A stretch of 64,000 nucleotides of DNA from Devosia sp. (GCF_025809055.1 NZ_CP075529.1:2343501-2407500); one strand, 5' to 3'; shown: positions 35,070 to 43,823, numbered from the stretch's first letter. The notes: generated by a model from the letters alone, not told the origin. Numbers and translations are program-made.

Positions 35070-36413
35070 CTAGAGAAGGCTCACGGTGTTTTCTTCGCCG
35101 ACGACGCCGATGACCGCAGCCTTGTACTGGGCCATGGCTTCTTCAGGAGACAGTTCCCCCGACACCACGGCTTCGGTCATCCGCTGGATTTCCTGTGACA
35201 CCGCATTGTAATTGGGGTCGTTGGGGCGCGCGGTGGTCAGCGGCAGCAGGGTCTGGCTGGTTTCGGTCAGGAACGGATTGTCCGGAATGGCCACGTCCGA
35301 CCGCGAGCGGATGCCCGGCTGAAACTCCTGGAAGGCCGTCATCTGCTCCTGGCTCATCATGAAGCTCAAAAGCTTCCAGGCCTCCATCGGCGTATCGGTG
35401 TTGGGGTTGATGACAAAGCCCGTGCCGCCGGAGATGGACACGAAATCCTGATCGCGGATGGCCGCGCCGGGTTCCTGAGCCGGCATCTTGGCCCAGCTCA
35501 TGACATTGTCGCGGTCTTCCACGGCGAACTCGGCGCCCGGTGCCGTGACCGAGCGATAGAACCAGTCGCCCTCGACCAGCATGGCGGTCTTGCCGTCACG
35601 GAAATTGGCAAAGCTGCGATTGCGGCCATCGGCCAGCAATTGCGCGCGCTGGTCGCCGAGACCTTCGTCGACATAGACGGTCTTGTAGAGGTTGAGCACG
35701 TCCAGGATGCCCTGGCTCTCGACGATGAACTTGCCGTTCTCGTCGGTGACACCTTCGCCCGTGCCCAGCAGGGCCATCCAGTAACCCTGCATGGTTGTGG
35801 CTTCGCCCATTGCAACACCGGCATTGAGCTGCAGCGGGGCTTCGACCCCCGCCTCCTTGAGTTTGCGGGCGGCGTCGAGCACGTCGGCCCAGGAGGCCGG
35901 CTGCCAGTCGGCCGGCAGCCCGGCCTTTTCCATCAGGTCCTTGCGCAGGAAGATCATGCGCACATCGGTCCCCAGGCCAATGCCATAGGTCTGGCCGTCA
36001 TAGGACATGATCGAGCGGATGCCGTCGGAAATGTGGTCCCAGCCTTCCCAGTTGGCGTATTCCTCGCCGATCAGCTCGTCGAGCGACTTGAGCTGGCCAC
36101 CGGCGGCAAAGGCCGGGATGAGAAAGCCGTCGAAGGCGGAAATATCGGGGCCGGCGCCGGTCGAGAAATCGAGGGCCAGCTGCTGGGTGAGCTGGGCGTC
36201 TTCACCGCCGAACTGGTTCAAGGTGACATTGATATCGGGGTTGGCGGCCTCGAAGGCAGGAATGACCTTTTCTTCCAGCCATTGCGCGGTGGCGCTGTTG
36301 ACGCCACCGATGACGCACCGACAGGTGATGTCGAGATCCACGGCAAAGGCCGGAACGGCCATTGCGGACGCACCCAAGAGACCGAGCGCAAGCGCACGCA
36401 TGCGATTGTTCAT
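35070..36413 (-). CDS. Sugar ABC transporter substrate-binding protein, family 1
   Basis: A 447-residue SBP_bac_1 protein. A signal peptide (about 1-24: MRALALGLLGASAMAVPAFA) is followed by VDLDITCRCVIGG, giving a mature N-terminus with two closely spaced cysteines. Features such as WLEEKVIPAFEAANPDINVTL and GEEDAQLTQQ-like GGEDAQLTQQLALDFSTG fit the family. GGGAGGATTT is a good ribosome-binding site before the ATG at 36413. First gene of the minus-strand operon; a LacI-type operator lies 87 bp upstream. Confidence 0.94.
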   Translation of the reverse strand: MNNRMRALALGLLGASAMAVPAFAVDLDITCRCVIGGVNSATAQWLEEKVIPAFEAANPDINVTLNQFGGEDAQLTQQLALDFSTGAGPDISAFDGFLIPAFAAGGQLKSLDELIGEEYANWEGWDHISDGIRSIMSYDGQTYGIGLGTDVRMIFLRKDLMEKAGLPADWQPASWADVLDAARKLKEAGVEAPLQLNAGVAMGEATTMQGYWMALLGTGEGVTDENGKFIVESQGILDVLNLYKTVYVDEGLGDQRAQLLADGRNRSFANFRDGKTAMLVEGDWFYRSVTAPGAEFAVEDRDNVMSWAKMPAQEPGAAIRDQDFVSISGGTGFVINPNTDTPMEAWKLLSFMMSQEQMTAFQEFQPGIRSRSDVAIPDNPFLTETSQTLLPLTTARPNDPNYNAVSQEIQRMTEAVVSGELSPEEAMAQYKAAVIGVVGEENTVSLL

Positions 36414-36499
36414 CGTAGAAATCCTCCCAAATGGTGGCTCCGAATTCTCCGGTAGCCGATGTTGGCCGGATGGCTCCTCCGCATCCGACCCGTCAAGAA

Positions 36500-36513
36500 T
36501 GAACACGTTTTCA
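36500..36513. promoter_or_regulatory. LacI-type operator upstream of the sugar transporter operon
   Basis: TGAACACGTTTTCA, a near-palindrome with the central CG of LacI/GalR-family operators. An identical 14-mer lies at 36676-36689 before the LacI gene. It sits 87 bp upstream of the solute-binding protein start. Confidence 0.8.
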
Positions 36514-36675
36514 TTTTTCGTCAATGCGGAGAATTCGCGAACGAAGCGTGTTGGGCTATCGGAGCCAGCGCTTCATGGCAGCTTTTAGCGACATTCTGGT
36601 GACAATCGGGCAATCTGTTGCCGCGTGCGGCGCGTTACGCTAGCTTGACATTGGCGCGCAAAGACCAGAACAATT

Positions 36676-36689
36676 TGAACACGTTTTCA
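36676..36689. promoter_or_regulatory. LacI-type operator upstream of the LacI gene
   Basis: TGAACACGTTTTCA, identical to 36500-36513 and 27 bp before the GTG start of the LacI-family gene. The two operators are about 176 bp apart centre to centre, which would allow looping or independent control of the divergent transcripts. Confidence 0.8.
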
Positions 36690-36715
36690 GTATTCGACAC
36701 AGGCGGGAGGGTGCG

Positions 36716-37756
36716 GTGACCGAAACGAACGGAGCACCGCGAGGTCGGGCGACGGCCGAAATGGTGGCGACGCGCGCCAAGGTTTCGCGCGTGGCCGTGT
36801 CACGCGCCTTCAACCCGCACACCTCGCTCAAGCCTGAAAAGCGCGAGCTGATCCTCAAGATCGCCCAGGAGCTGAACTACACGCCCGACCGCGCGGCACG
36901 GGCCCTGGTCAGCGGCCGTACGCATCTGGTCGGCGTCATCGTGCCGGATGTGTGCAGCCACTGGGAAAGCCAGGAAATCGACGCCCTCACCACGGCGCTG
37001 CAGGCGGAAGGCTTTGCCACGCTCCTGTTCAAGACCCGCACGGACTATTCTATGGACGAGCAGCTGCTCGCCTATATGCGGGGGTTCAATCCGGATTCGG
37101 TCATCGCCTTCGTCGAGAATGTCAAACCACGGACGCTGACGAAATTTCTCGACCGCGCCGTGCCCATCTATGTCGACTATCCCCTTGCCGGGCAGGCCGA
37201 GCCCCAAGAGGAAGCTCCGCTCTTCGACCGGCTGAACATCCTGCAACATGACGGGATCGACCAGGCCGTGGCGCTTCTCAAGGGCTATGGCGTCAGCCGC
37301 ATCGCCTATCTCGCCGGCCTCGACAAATCGCGCGCCAGCCATGCCCGCGAGACCACGCTGCGCCGGGTGATGGCCGATCGCGGCATGGAGCCGCCCATCC
37401 TCATCCAGGGCGATTTCGGCTATGACGCCGCCTATCAGGCCACGCTTGATCTCTTTCGCATTGCCGGGGGCGCCGACGCCATCTTTGCCGCCAATGACGT
37501 CAGCGCCTTCGGGGCGCTCGATGCCCTGCGCCACGAACTCAAATTGGGTGTGCCGCAGGACGTCAAGGTCGTCGGCTTTGACGACATCGCCCAGGCGCAC
37601 TGGAAGAGCTACAACCTGACCACGGTCAAGTTCGACCTGGACGAGCGGGTGCGCGCGCTCGTGCGCCTCATGCTGCGGCGGCTCAACAATCCCCATGCCC
37701 CCGGGCTCGAGGAAACCCTCAACACCAGACTGGTCGTGCGCGGCACTGTCGGTTGA
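36716..37756 (+). CDS. LacI-family transcriptional regulator of the sugar locus
   Basis: A 346-residue LacI/GalR regulator. The HTH (about 11-35: GRATAEMVATRAKVSRVAVSR, then AFNPHTSLKPEKRELI) is slightly unusual in that the family-typical T-x-x-D-V-A entry reads T-A-E-M-V-A. The hinge is LNYTPDRAARALVSGRT and the effector domain runs to the C-terminus, with the KVVGFDDIAQAHW motif. It starts with GTG at 36716, with GGGAGG upstream. Two identical operators in the intergenic region indicate autoregulation and control of the transporter operon; the next gene (DUF5054) follows 7 bp later. Confidence 0.93.
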   Translation: MTETNGAPRGRATAEMVATRAKVSRVAVSRAFNPHTSLKPEKRELILKIAQELNYTPDRAARALVSGRTHLVGVIVPDVCSHWESQEIDALTTALQAEGFATLLFKTRTDYSMDEQLLAYMRGFNPDSVIAFVENVKPRTLTKFLDRAVPIYVDYPLAGQAEPQEEAPLFDRLNILQHDGIDQAVALLKGYGVSRIAYLAGLDKSRASHARETTLRRVMADRGMEPPILIQGDFGYDAAYQATLDLFRIAGGADAIFAANDVSAFGALDALRHELKLGVPQDVKVVGFDDIAQAHWKSYNLTTVKFDLDERVRALVRLMLRRLNNPHAPGLEETLNTRLVVRGTVG

Positions 37757-37763
37757 CCCCTTT

Positions 37764-39692
37764 ATGACCCAGAAAACCATCCACCTCGTCTTCAAGACGC
37801 ATCTCGATATCGGCTTCACCGATCATGCCGCCAATGTGGTGCGGCAGTATCATGACCAGTTCATTCCCCAAGCCATCAGCACGGGTGAACACTTTTATGC
37901 CGAGAACGCACAAACGCCGGCCTTCATCTGGACGACCGGCGCCTGGCTCATCTGGGATCATCTCAACACGCAGCCTGCCGAAAAAGTGCGGCGGCTCGAA
38001 CAGGCCATTGCGCGCGGGCTGATCGCCTGGCACGGCCTGCCCTATACGACCCATAGCGAACTGATGAGCGCCAGCCTCTTCCGCGCCGGCCTGTCCTATT
38101 CGGCCGAACTCGACCGCCGCTTCGGCAAGACAACCATTGCCGCCAAGATGACCGACGTTCCCGGGCATACGCTGGGCATGGTGCCGCTGATGGCCGAGGC
38201 CGGGCTGAAATTCCTGCATCTGGGGGTGAATACGGCCAGCCCGGTGCCCGATGTGCCGCCGATCTTCCGCTGGCAGGCGCCCGGCGGGGCGGAGATCGTG
38301 GTCATGTACCAGGCCTCCTATGGCGCGACGGACTTCCCGGCGGGCGACGATATCGGCCTCAGTTTCGCGCACACCAATGACAATATCGGCCCGCAAAGCG
38401 TTGGCCAGACGGTCGAGGCCCTGCGGCATCTGCATCGCGCCTATCCCGGCGCTGCGATCAAGGCCTCGACGCTGGACGCGTTTGGCGCCCAAATGTGGGC
38501 GCGGCGCGAAAGTTTTCCGGTCGTGACCGAGGAAATCGGCGACAGCTGGATCCACGGCACCGCCACGGACCCCAAAAAACTTGCGCAATACCGGGCCCTG
38601 GTCCGGCTTCAGGATGGGTGGGCGGCAACGCCGACACCCGAACGCCTTGCCTTTGCCCGCGACCTGGCCATGGTCGCCGAACACACCTGGGGCGTCGACA
38701 TCAAGACCTATCTGCGCGACGAAAAGGCCTGGGACCGCATGGATTTCGACGCTGCCCGCCGGAACGACTATCGTTTTGCCTATGCCGAGCAATCCTGGGC
38801 CGAGCAGCGTGCCTATCTGGCCAGGGCCATGGACAATCTGGCCGGCCCTGACCGGGTCGACGCTGACAGCGCCCTTGCGGCTCTCGACACCCATATGACA
38901 CCCGTCCCGGCGACGCCCTCGACCGGCACGCAGATCGGCGCCGATGGCTGGTCGGTCGACCTCGACCCCATCACCGGCGACATCCTGCGTCTCACCGCCC
39001 CGGATGCGCGCGCGGTGCAGGGGCAGGACACGGCCCTTTTTGCCTATCGGCATGAAAGCTATGACTGGCAGGCGTTGCAAAAGCACCTCGACAGCTACCT
39101 CCAGCACCGCGACGAATGGGCCATTCTCGACCACGACAAGCCCGGCCTGGACACCGCGAAGACGGCGCGCACGGCCAGCTTTGCGCCGCAGCACCTTGGC
39201 GTCGCCGAGAACAAGGCCTGGAGCCGGATGCCGGCGGACGCCAGCGCCGCGCTGGGCGCACCGGCCGGCGTGAGTTACGCCCTGCGCGCCCTGGATGCCC
39301 GGCGGCTGGAGGTCACGCTGACCCTGCAGAACAAGGCCGCCAACCGCATGCCGGAAGCCGGCTTCCTGAGCTTTACGCCCGCAGCGACGGGGCCCTGGGA
39401 CCTCTGCAAAATGGGCCTCTGGCACGATAGCGGCGCCGTGGTCCGGCGCGGCGGCGGACAATTGCAGGCCATAGAAGGCGCGCGCATGGGCAGCCTGCGG
39501 ATCGAACCACTCGACACCATGCTGGTCTCGCCCGAAGGAGCCCCGTTCATGCCCTTCCAGCCGGAGCGGCCCGATTTCAGCGCCGGACTGCGTTTCAATC
39601 TCTACAACAACAAATGGGGCACCAATTTCCCCATGTGGTGGGAAGGCAACGCCGCCTTCCGCTTTGTTGTCGAGCTTGATGCCGGCAGGTAA
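37764..39692 (+). CDS. DUF5054 protein with GH38-like (alpha-mannosidase-like) catalytic domain
   Basis: A 642-residue protein. The N-terminus has the glycoside hydrolase 38 hallmark H-x-D-x-G (KTHLDIGFTDHAANV, His13 and Asp15), and MTDVPGHTLGMVPLMAEAGLKFLHLGVN continues the deacetylase-like alpha/beta barrel. The latter part is beta-rich. This layout fits the DUF5054 family, which is related to GH38 mannosidases but biochemically undefined. It lacks a signal peptide, so it would cut imported glycosides in the cytoplasm. It follows the LacI gene by 7 bp and is probably in its operon. Confidence 0.83.
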   Translation: MTQKTIHLVFKTHLDIGFTDHAANVVRQYHDQFIPQAISTGEHFYAENAQTPAFIWTTGAWLIWDHLNTQPAEKVRRLEQAIARGLIAWHGLPYTTHSELMSASLFRAGLSYSAELDRRFGKTTIAAKMTDVPGHTLGMVPLMAEAGLKFLHLGVNTASPVPDVPPIFRWQAPGGAEIVVMYQASYGATDFPAGDDIGLSFAHTNDNIGPQSVGQTVEALRHLHRAYPGAAIKASTLDAFGAQMWARRESFPVVTEEIGDSWIHGTATDPKKLAQYRALVRLQDGWAATPTPERLAFARDLAMVAEHTWGVDIKTYLRDEKAWDRMDFDAARRNDYRFAYAEQSWAEQRAYLARAMDNLAGPDRVDADSALAALDTHMTPVPATPSTGTQIGADGWSVDLDPITGDILRLTAPDARAVQGQDTALFAYRHESYDWQALQKHLDSYLQHRDEWAILDHDKPGLDTAKTARTASFAPQHLGVAENKAWSRMPADASAALGAPAGVSYALRALDARRLEVTLTLQNKAANRMPEAGFLSFTPAATGPWDLCKMGLWHDSGAVVRRGGGQLQAIEGARMGSLRIEPLDTMLVSPEGAPFMPFQPERPDFSAGLRFNLYNNKWGTNFPMWWEGNAAFRFVVELDAGR

Positions 39693-39953
39693 TTGAGGTT
39701 TGGCTGAACATCCGTTGGGTGGGCATTGCAGAACCATTGCCGACGACGCGTCGCTGGTGGTTCTGGTGGACTAGAACGAGATGCTGCCCGACTGCTGCCG
39801 ACCCCGTCGCTGCCATAGGGAGGCAACCAGCAAACCTCCAAAAGCCGCGCAGCAGGATAGTCGGTCAAAAAGTCACTTCCCCGTACCGCAAAAACTCCCT
39901 TGCGTGCGCGTTGTGATCGGTGTACACAAAAACTGTGAACAACGGTCACAGGA
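39693..39953. other. Gene-free gap upstream of the ParA-like gene
   Basis: No gene is supported in these 261 bp. An imperfect hairpin with GAACCA and TGGTTC ends (39731-39763) follows the DUF5054 stop and could stop transcription. The 3' end carries the palindromes described separately. Base composition drops towards the right, where the lower-GC island begins. Confidence 0.5.
39911..39951. promoter_or_regulatory. Palindromic operator or parS-like sites upstream of the ParA-like gene
   Basis: Two inverted repeats lie side by side: TTGTG and CACAA separated by 9 bases (39911-39929, with the core GTGTACAC), and CTGTGA and TCACAG separated by 7 bases (39933-39951). The second ends 2 bp before the TTG start codon, so a protein bound there would block translation initiation or transcription. 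The N-terminal HTH of the ParA-like protein is the natural candidate binder. Confidence 0.6.
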
Positions 39954-41009
39954 TTGAGTCGATTGCAAACGACCGAAGATGATCTCGTCGGTATCAACGA
40001 GATCGCCGATATGGCTGGCGTATCGCGTCAAGCGGTGGCCAACTGGCGCGTGCGTTTCCCGGACTTTCCAAAGCCGATGATTGAACTCAAGGCAGGTCCG
40101 GTATTCCGAACTCGTCAAATTAGGGCCTGGCTCAGGCAAAGGAAGGTTCCCATGGCGCGCGTAGTCTCTCTGATCAACCTAAAGGGTGGTGTCGCAAAGA
40201 CGACCACTACGGTAGCGTTGGCCGAAACGCTGTCTTCCCAGTTCAACAAGCGCATCCTTGTCATCGACCTTGATCCTCAGACCAACGCCACCACCATGTT
40301 GATAGGGGAAAAGCGCTGGAAAGAGATCAACGAGAAGGGTTGGACCCTTGCCACGCTGTTCCATGACGCCTTGGAGCCGAACAATAAGACTTTTGACCTT
40401 GAGAAGACCTTGCAAAAGAAGGTGTCAGATGTCCAGGGCGCCGAGAAGGTTGACCTTCTCCCTTCCAGCCTTGACCTCATTGATGTGCAGGACAAGTTGG
40501 CTAGTGCCCCCACCGGCCAGTTCTACTCGGTCACCCCAATCGACCTACTGCGGCTCGCTGTTAAGTCCATCCTGGACGACTACGACCTCGTACTTGTCGA
40601 CTGCCCACCGAACTTGGGCATTATCACTCTGAATGGCCTCCGCATCTCCGAAGGCTATATCATCCCGACAGTACCCGACGTGTTGTCGACCTACGGCATC
40701 CCGCAGATCGTCAAGCGTGTCGGCAATTTCTCCAAGGAGATTGCCGAAGACATCCAGCCGCTTGGGATCGTGCTAACAAAATACCAGGAAATCTCTACCG
40801 TACACGTCAATGTGTCTCGCGACCTGCGCCGCAAGAATGACCCGCCAGTCTTCGATACCGTCATTCGCCAAGCCAATCAGATCGCTGCAGCAGCGGAACG
40901 CCAGAGCAGCCGCCGAACGTTAAAGCAGAAATACGGGTATGGCGACGACCTGGCCACGCGTTACATCGCGCTCGCCCAAGAACTGCTCGACAAGCTGGAG
41001 ATAGAATGA
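39954..41009 (+). CDS. ParA/MinD-family ATPase with N-terminal helix-turn-helix
   Basis: A 351-residue protein. Residues 8-65 form a MerR/AlpA-like HTH unit (LVGINEIADMAGVSRQAVAN, WRVRFPDFPKP, then FRTRQIRAWLRQR). The rest is a ParA-type deviant Walker ATPase: KGGVAKTTTT at 77-86, Walker A' VIDLDPQTNATTML, Walker B LVLVDCPPNLG. A lysine-rich C-terminal region (TLKQKYGYGDD) could bind DNA non-specifically. Start codon is TTG at 39954; an internal ATG at residue 68 would give the ATPase alone. Codon use and GC are clearly lower than in flanking genes. No canonical ParB is adjacent; the next gene may replace it. Could be a remnant plasmid-type partition system, or an orphan cargo-positioning ATPase. 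Confidence 0.85.
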   Translation: MSRLQTTEDDLVGINEIADMAGVSRQAVANWRVRFPDFPKPMIELKAGPVFRTRQIRAWLRQRKVPMARVVSLINLKGGVAKTTTTVALAETLSSQFNKRILVIDLDPQTNATTMLIGEKRWKEINEKGWTLATLFHDALEPNNKTFDLEKTLQKKVSDVQGAEKVDLLPSSLDLIDVQDKLASAPTGQFYSVTPIDLLRLAVKSILDDYDLVLVDCPPNLGIITLNGLRISEGYIIPTVPDVLSTYGIPQIVKRVGNFSKEIAEDIQPLGIVLTKYQEISTVHVNVSRDLRRKNDPPVFDTVIRQANQIAAAAERQSSRRTLKQKYGYGDDLATRYIALAQELLDKLEIE

Positions 41010-41407
41010 TGAACCTCAAGCGTATCCTGACCGGACTTGTGGGCGTCGTTGCGGACGAAGCGTCGCGGAACCCCGAGTTCCGCGAACGCCTGGAGCAAAT
41101 CCTTGGCAATGGTACTTCTTCGTCCAAGGCCAAGGCGGCAAGAGACGAAAAGGGTGAGAAGCGTAAGGGCGGTCGCCGGGCGCCAGCGGTGCTGGACCCG
41201 GTCGAGTTAGTTCCTCAAGGTGAGCAGCAGCTCCGTTCGCGATTGGCAGAACTCGATCTCGAACGTTTGCTCGACATCGTTGCGCAATTCGGCATGGATC
41301 CCGGCAAGCTTGTCATGAAATGGAAAGACAAGGACAGGGTTATCGACCGAATCGTCGAAGTTTCGTCGGGTAGGGCCACGAAGGGAGACGCTTTTCGAAA
41401 GGACTAA
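41006..41407 (+). CDS. Small hypothetical protein coupled to the ParA-like ATPase
   Basis: A 133-residue protein that I do not recognise. Its ATG overlaps the stop of the ATPase gene (ATGATG at 41006-41011), so the two are coupled. It has an amphipathic helical N-terminus (ILTGLVGVVADEASRNPEF, then RERLEQIL), a Lys/Arg-rich, probably disordered middle (about 37-59), and a helical C-terminus (LDLERLLDIVAQFGMDPGK, then WKDKDRVIDRIVEVSS) that faintly resembles SAP or Rho-N helix-extension-helix units. A small partner next to an orphan ParA could be an adaptor to DNA or to another cargo, as in McdB-like systems, but this is speculation. Confidence 0.75.
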   Translation: MMNLKRILTGLVGVVADEASRNPEFRERLEQILGNGTSSSKAKAARDEKGEKRKGGRRAPAVLDPVELVPQGEQQLRSRLAELDLERLLDIVAQFGMDPGKLVMKWKDKDRVIDRIVEVSSGRATKGDAFRKD

Positions 41408-41625
41408 CCCTAGGAGCTCAGGACATAGCCTCCTGGCCCGTGGCCTGAAGCCGGCTAGGTGGCCGATTGCTCTCCGGCCTTCCTGCCTGCCTATTTCTCC
41501 TCCCACCCCTACTCAGCCGCCGATTTGCCCCTCGCCAGCGGCATCCTGCGCGTATTGCCGGGATCAACTCCTCAGCGCCGCGCAGGAGCCTCTTCAGCCG
41601 CCGTCGCTGTCACCTGCGCCAGGGT
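41408..41625. other. Gap between the ParA-like island and the ectoine locus
   Basis: This 218-bp stretch has no supported gene. It has irregular repeats of the theme GCGGCTGA (minus strand, about 41515-41610) and looks like eroded sequence left at the joint of the island. I see no tRNA, integrase or clear att-type direct repeats that would define an integration site. Confidence 0.4.
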
Positions 41626-42618
41626 TCACTCGGCCAGGGCGGCGACCACGGCGACGCAGTCGCCGGATTGGACGAGGCCGGGGAAATGCCGCGACATCAA
41701 TATGCCTGAGCGCTTTGCAGCATAGTCGACGGGCGCAAGCCCGGTACGGTCGGATGCCCAGACCCGTGCCACGACGTCGCCTTCTGTGACGGCCTCGCCC
41801 AGGTCCATGACCGGCTCGATCAGGCCCGAATGTTCCGAAAAGACGAAACAGTTGTGATCCGGCATGTCGAGGAAGATGGAAGGCTCGAGGGCCACCGAGC
41901 CCTTGAGTATGCCGAAATGCATCAGCACATTGCGGATCCCGCGCTTGGCGACTCTGGCGCTCGACGCCGTCGCCGTGCCGCCGCCGCCCAGTTCGGTGGT
42001 CACGAAGATCTTGCCCTGCTTTTCGACTTCGGTGTCGTACATGCCGACATTGTCGATTTCGAGCATCGTCATGGTGTAGGGCGCGTTGAAGGCCTTTACC
42101 GCCGCTATGCAGGCGGCCTGCTGGGCCTTGTTTTCAAGGACGTGGGAAGAGGCGAATGGCACGAAATCGAGAGTCTTGCCGCCGGAGTGGAAATCCAGCA
42201 CGAAGTCGGCCATGGGCACGAGGACCGTCGTGAAGTAGTCGGCGATCTTTTCGGTCACCGTACCGTCCGGCCGGCCGGGAAAGCAGCGGTTGAGATTGCG
42301 CTGATCGATCGGGGAAACGCGCCGCGCCCCCGTGAAGGCCGGATAGTTCATGGCCGGGAGGATGATCACCCGCCCTCTGATGTCCTCGGGGGTCAGATAG
42401 AGAGCCAGATCCTGAAGCGCGATCGGCCCCTCATATTCGTCGCCATGATTGCCGCCGGTCAGGAGCGCCGTCGGCCCTTCGCCATTGCGCACCACGCAGA
42501 TCGGCACCATGACCGATCCCCAGGCGGAGTCGTCCCGGCTATAGGGAAGCCGGAGAAAACCATGAAACTTGCCGTCCCGGTCGAAGGGAACGGTCGAAAC
42601 GATCGGATTGGCGGTCAC
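41626..42618 (-). CDS. doeB: N-alpha-acetyl-L-2,4-diaminobutyrate deacetylase (DoeB/EutE)
   Basis: A 330-residue zinc deacetylase of the succinylglutamate desuccinylase/aspartoacylase family. GGNHGDEYEGP at 56 supplies the HxxE zinc ligands (His58, Glu61), and LDFHSGG the second His. It should remove the acetyl group from N-acetyl-diaminobutyrate, giving diaminobutyrate. The start is a GTG at 42618 with AAGGAG upstream inside the end of doeA, five bases after the doeA stop; the frame open beyond it has no similarity. Last gene of the operon, next to the foreign-looking island. The family assignment is strong because the whole ectoine pathway is adjacent. Confidence 0.93.
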   Translation of the reverse strand: MTANPIVSTVPFDRDGKFHGFLRLPYSRDDSAWGSVMVPICVVRNGEGPTALLTGGNHGDEYEGPIALQDLALYLTPEDIRGRVIILPAMNYPAFTGARRVSPIDQRNLNRCFPGRPDGTVTEKIADYFTTVLVPMADFVLDFHSGGKTLDFVPFASSHVLENKAQQAACIAAVKAFNAPYTMTMLEIDNVGMYDTEVEKQGKIFVTTELGGGGTATASSARVAKRGIRNVLMHFGILKGSVALEPSIFLDMPDHNCFVFSEHSGLIEPVMDLGEAVTEGDVVARVWASDRTGLAPVDYAAKRSGILMSRHFPGLVQSGDCVAVVAALAE

Positions 42619-42623
42619 CGGCC

Positions 42624-43823
42624 CTACTCCTTCACGACCATGCGGCGCGGCACGTTGGCGAGGCATTCCGGCCCCTCGGAGCCGATCCGGATACTCTCGG
42701 TGATCTCAAAGCCCCAATCGTCCATCCACAGCCCGGTCATGAAATGGAAGGTCATGTTCTCCTCAAGGACCGTGGTGTCGCCCGGCCGCAGGGACATGGT
42801 CCTCTCGCCCCAGTCGGGCGGATAGGACACGCCGATGGCGTAACCCGTGCGGTTGTCCTTGACGATGCCGTAGCGGTTCAGCACCGCAAAGAAGGCCTTG
42901 GCGATGTCTTCGCAAAGGTTGCCGGCCCTGGCCGCTTCGAGACCCGCTTCCATCCCCTCCAGTACGGCCTTTTCGGCGTCGAGAAATGTATCGGTTGGCT
43001 TGCCCAGGAATACGGTCCGCGACAACGGGCAGTGGTAGCGCCTGTGCACGCCCGCAATTTCAAAGAAAGTGCCCTCTCCGCGCGCCATGGGCGCATCGTT
43101 CCAGGTCAGGTGCGGGGCAGAGGCGTCGACGCCGGAAGGCAGCAACGGCACCAGGGCCGGATAGTCGCCGCCGAAACCCAGGACCGGGTCAAAGCGGAGC
43201 GAGGCATCGTAGATTTCGGCCACGAGGTCACTCTTGCGCATGCCGGGCTCGATCTTGTCCACGATCCGCTGATGCATGCGCTCCACCAGCCGCGCCGCCC
43301 GGCGCATATAGACAAGTTCCTGCTCCGACTTGACCGCCCGCTGCCAGTTCACCAATGCGGTCGCATCGGAAAAGCGCGCATTGGGCAGGTATGTCCGCAG
43401 GGACGCCATGGCCTTCGCCGAGAACCAGTAATTGTCCATCTCGACGCCGATGCGGGCCTTGCCCCATCCCCGTTCCTCGATGCGCTCGGACAGATAATCC
43501 ATGGGATGAATATGGGGCGACTGCACGTAGTGATCGGGATAGCCGATCATGTCCTGCTCCGACATGAAGCAGGTGCGCCTGGCGCCGTTGCGGTCCTGTC
43601 CGCGACCGAACCAGACCGGATCGCCGCTCATGCCCAGCACCACCGCCTGGTGGACATAGAACGACCAGCCGTCATAGCCGGTCAGCCAGTTCATGTTTGA
43701 AGGATCGGAGACGATCAGCAGGTCTATGCCCGCCTGTTCCATGGCCTTGCGCGTCTTGGCGATGCGGGCAGCATATTCCTCGCGCGTGAATGCAAGGTCG
43801 GGGCCGGTAGAACTCAATGCCAT
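42624..43823 (-). CDS. doeA: Ectoine hydrolase (DoeA/EutD)
   Basis: A 399-residue protein of the creatinase/prolidase (M24) fold: an N-terminal creatinase-like domain (TREEYAARIAKTRKAMEQAGID, with the LLIVSDPSNMNWLTGYDGWSFYVH signature typical of DoeA in two adjoining parts) and a pita-bread catalytic domain. It opens the ectoine ring, giving mainly N-alpha-acetyl-diaminobutyrate, the molecule that also serves as inducer of EnuR in studied bacteria. Unlike true metallopeptidases, the metal-ligand set of the second domain is incomplete, as known for this group. It follows eutC by 16 bp. Confidence 0.93.
   Translation of the reverse strand: MALSSTGPDLAFTREEYAARIAKTRKAMEQAGIDLLIVSDPSNMNWLTGYDGWSFYVHQAVVLGMSGDPVWFGRGQDRNGARRTCFMSEQDMIGYPDHYVQSPHIHPMDYLSERIEERGWGKARIGVEMDNYWFSAKAMASLRTYLPNARFSDATALVNWQRAVKSEQELVYMRRAARLVERMHQRIVDKIEPGMRKSDLVAEIYDASLRFDPVLGFGGDYPALVPLLPSGVDASAPHLTWNDAPMARGEGTFFEIAGVHRRYHCPLSRTVFLGKPTDTFLDAEKAVLEGMEAGLEAARAGNLCEDIAKAFFAVLNRYGIVKDNRTGYAIGVSYPPDWGERTMSLRPGDTTVLEENMTFHFMTGLWMDDWGFEITESIRIGSEGPECLANVPRRMVVKE

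Noticed and set aside
41515..41610. Repeats of GCGGCTGA as a CRISPR array or coding repeat
   Set aside because: Units are irregular in length and sequence, without unique spacers of constant size or an open frame with similarity.
39693..41625. Integrated plasmid or genomic island with att sites
   Set aside because: Only two genes differ in composition; I find no integrase, replication gene, tRNA or flanking direct repeat, so the boundaries cannot be stated.
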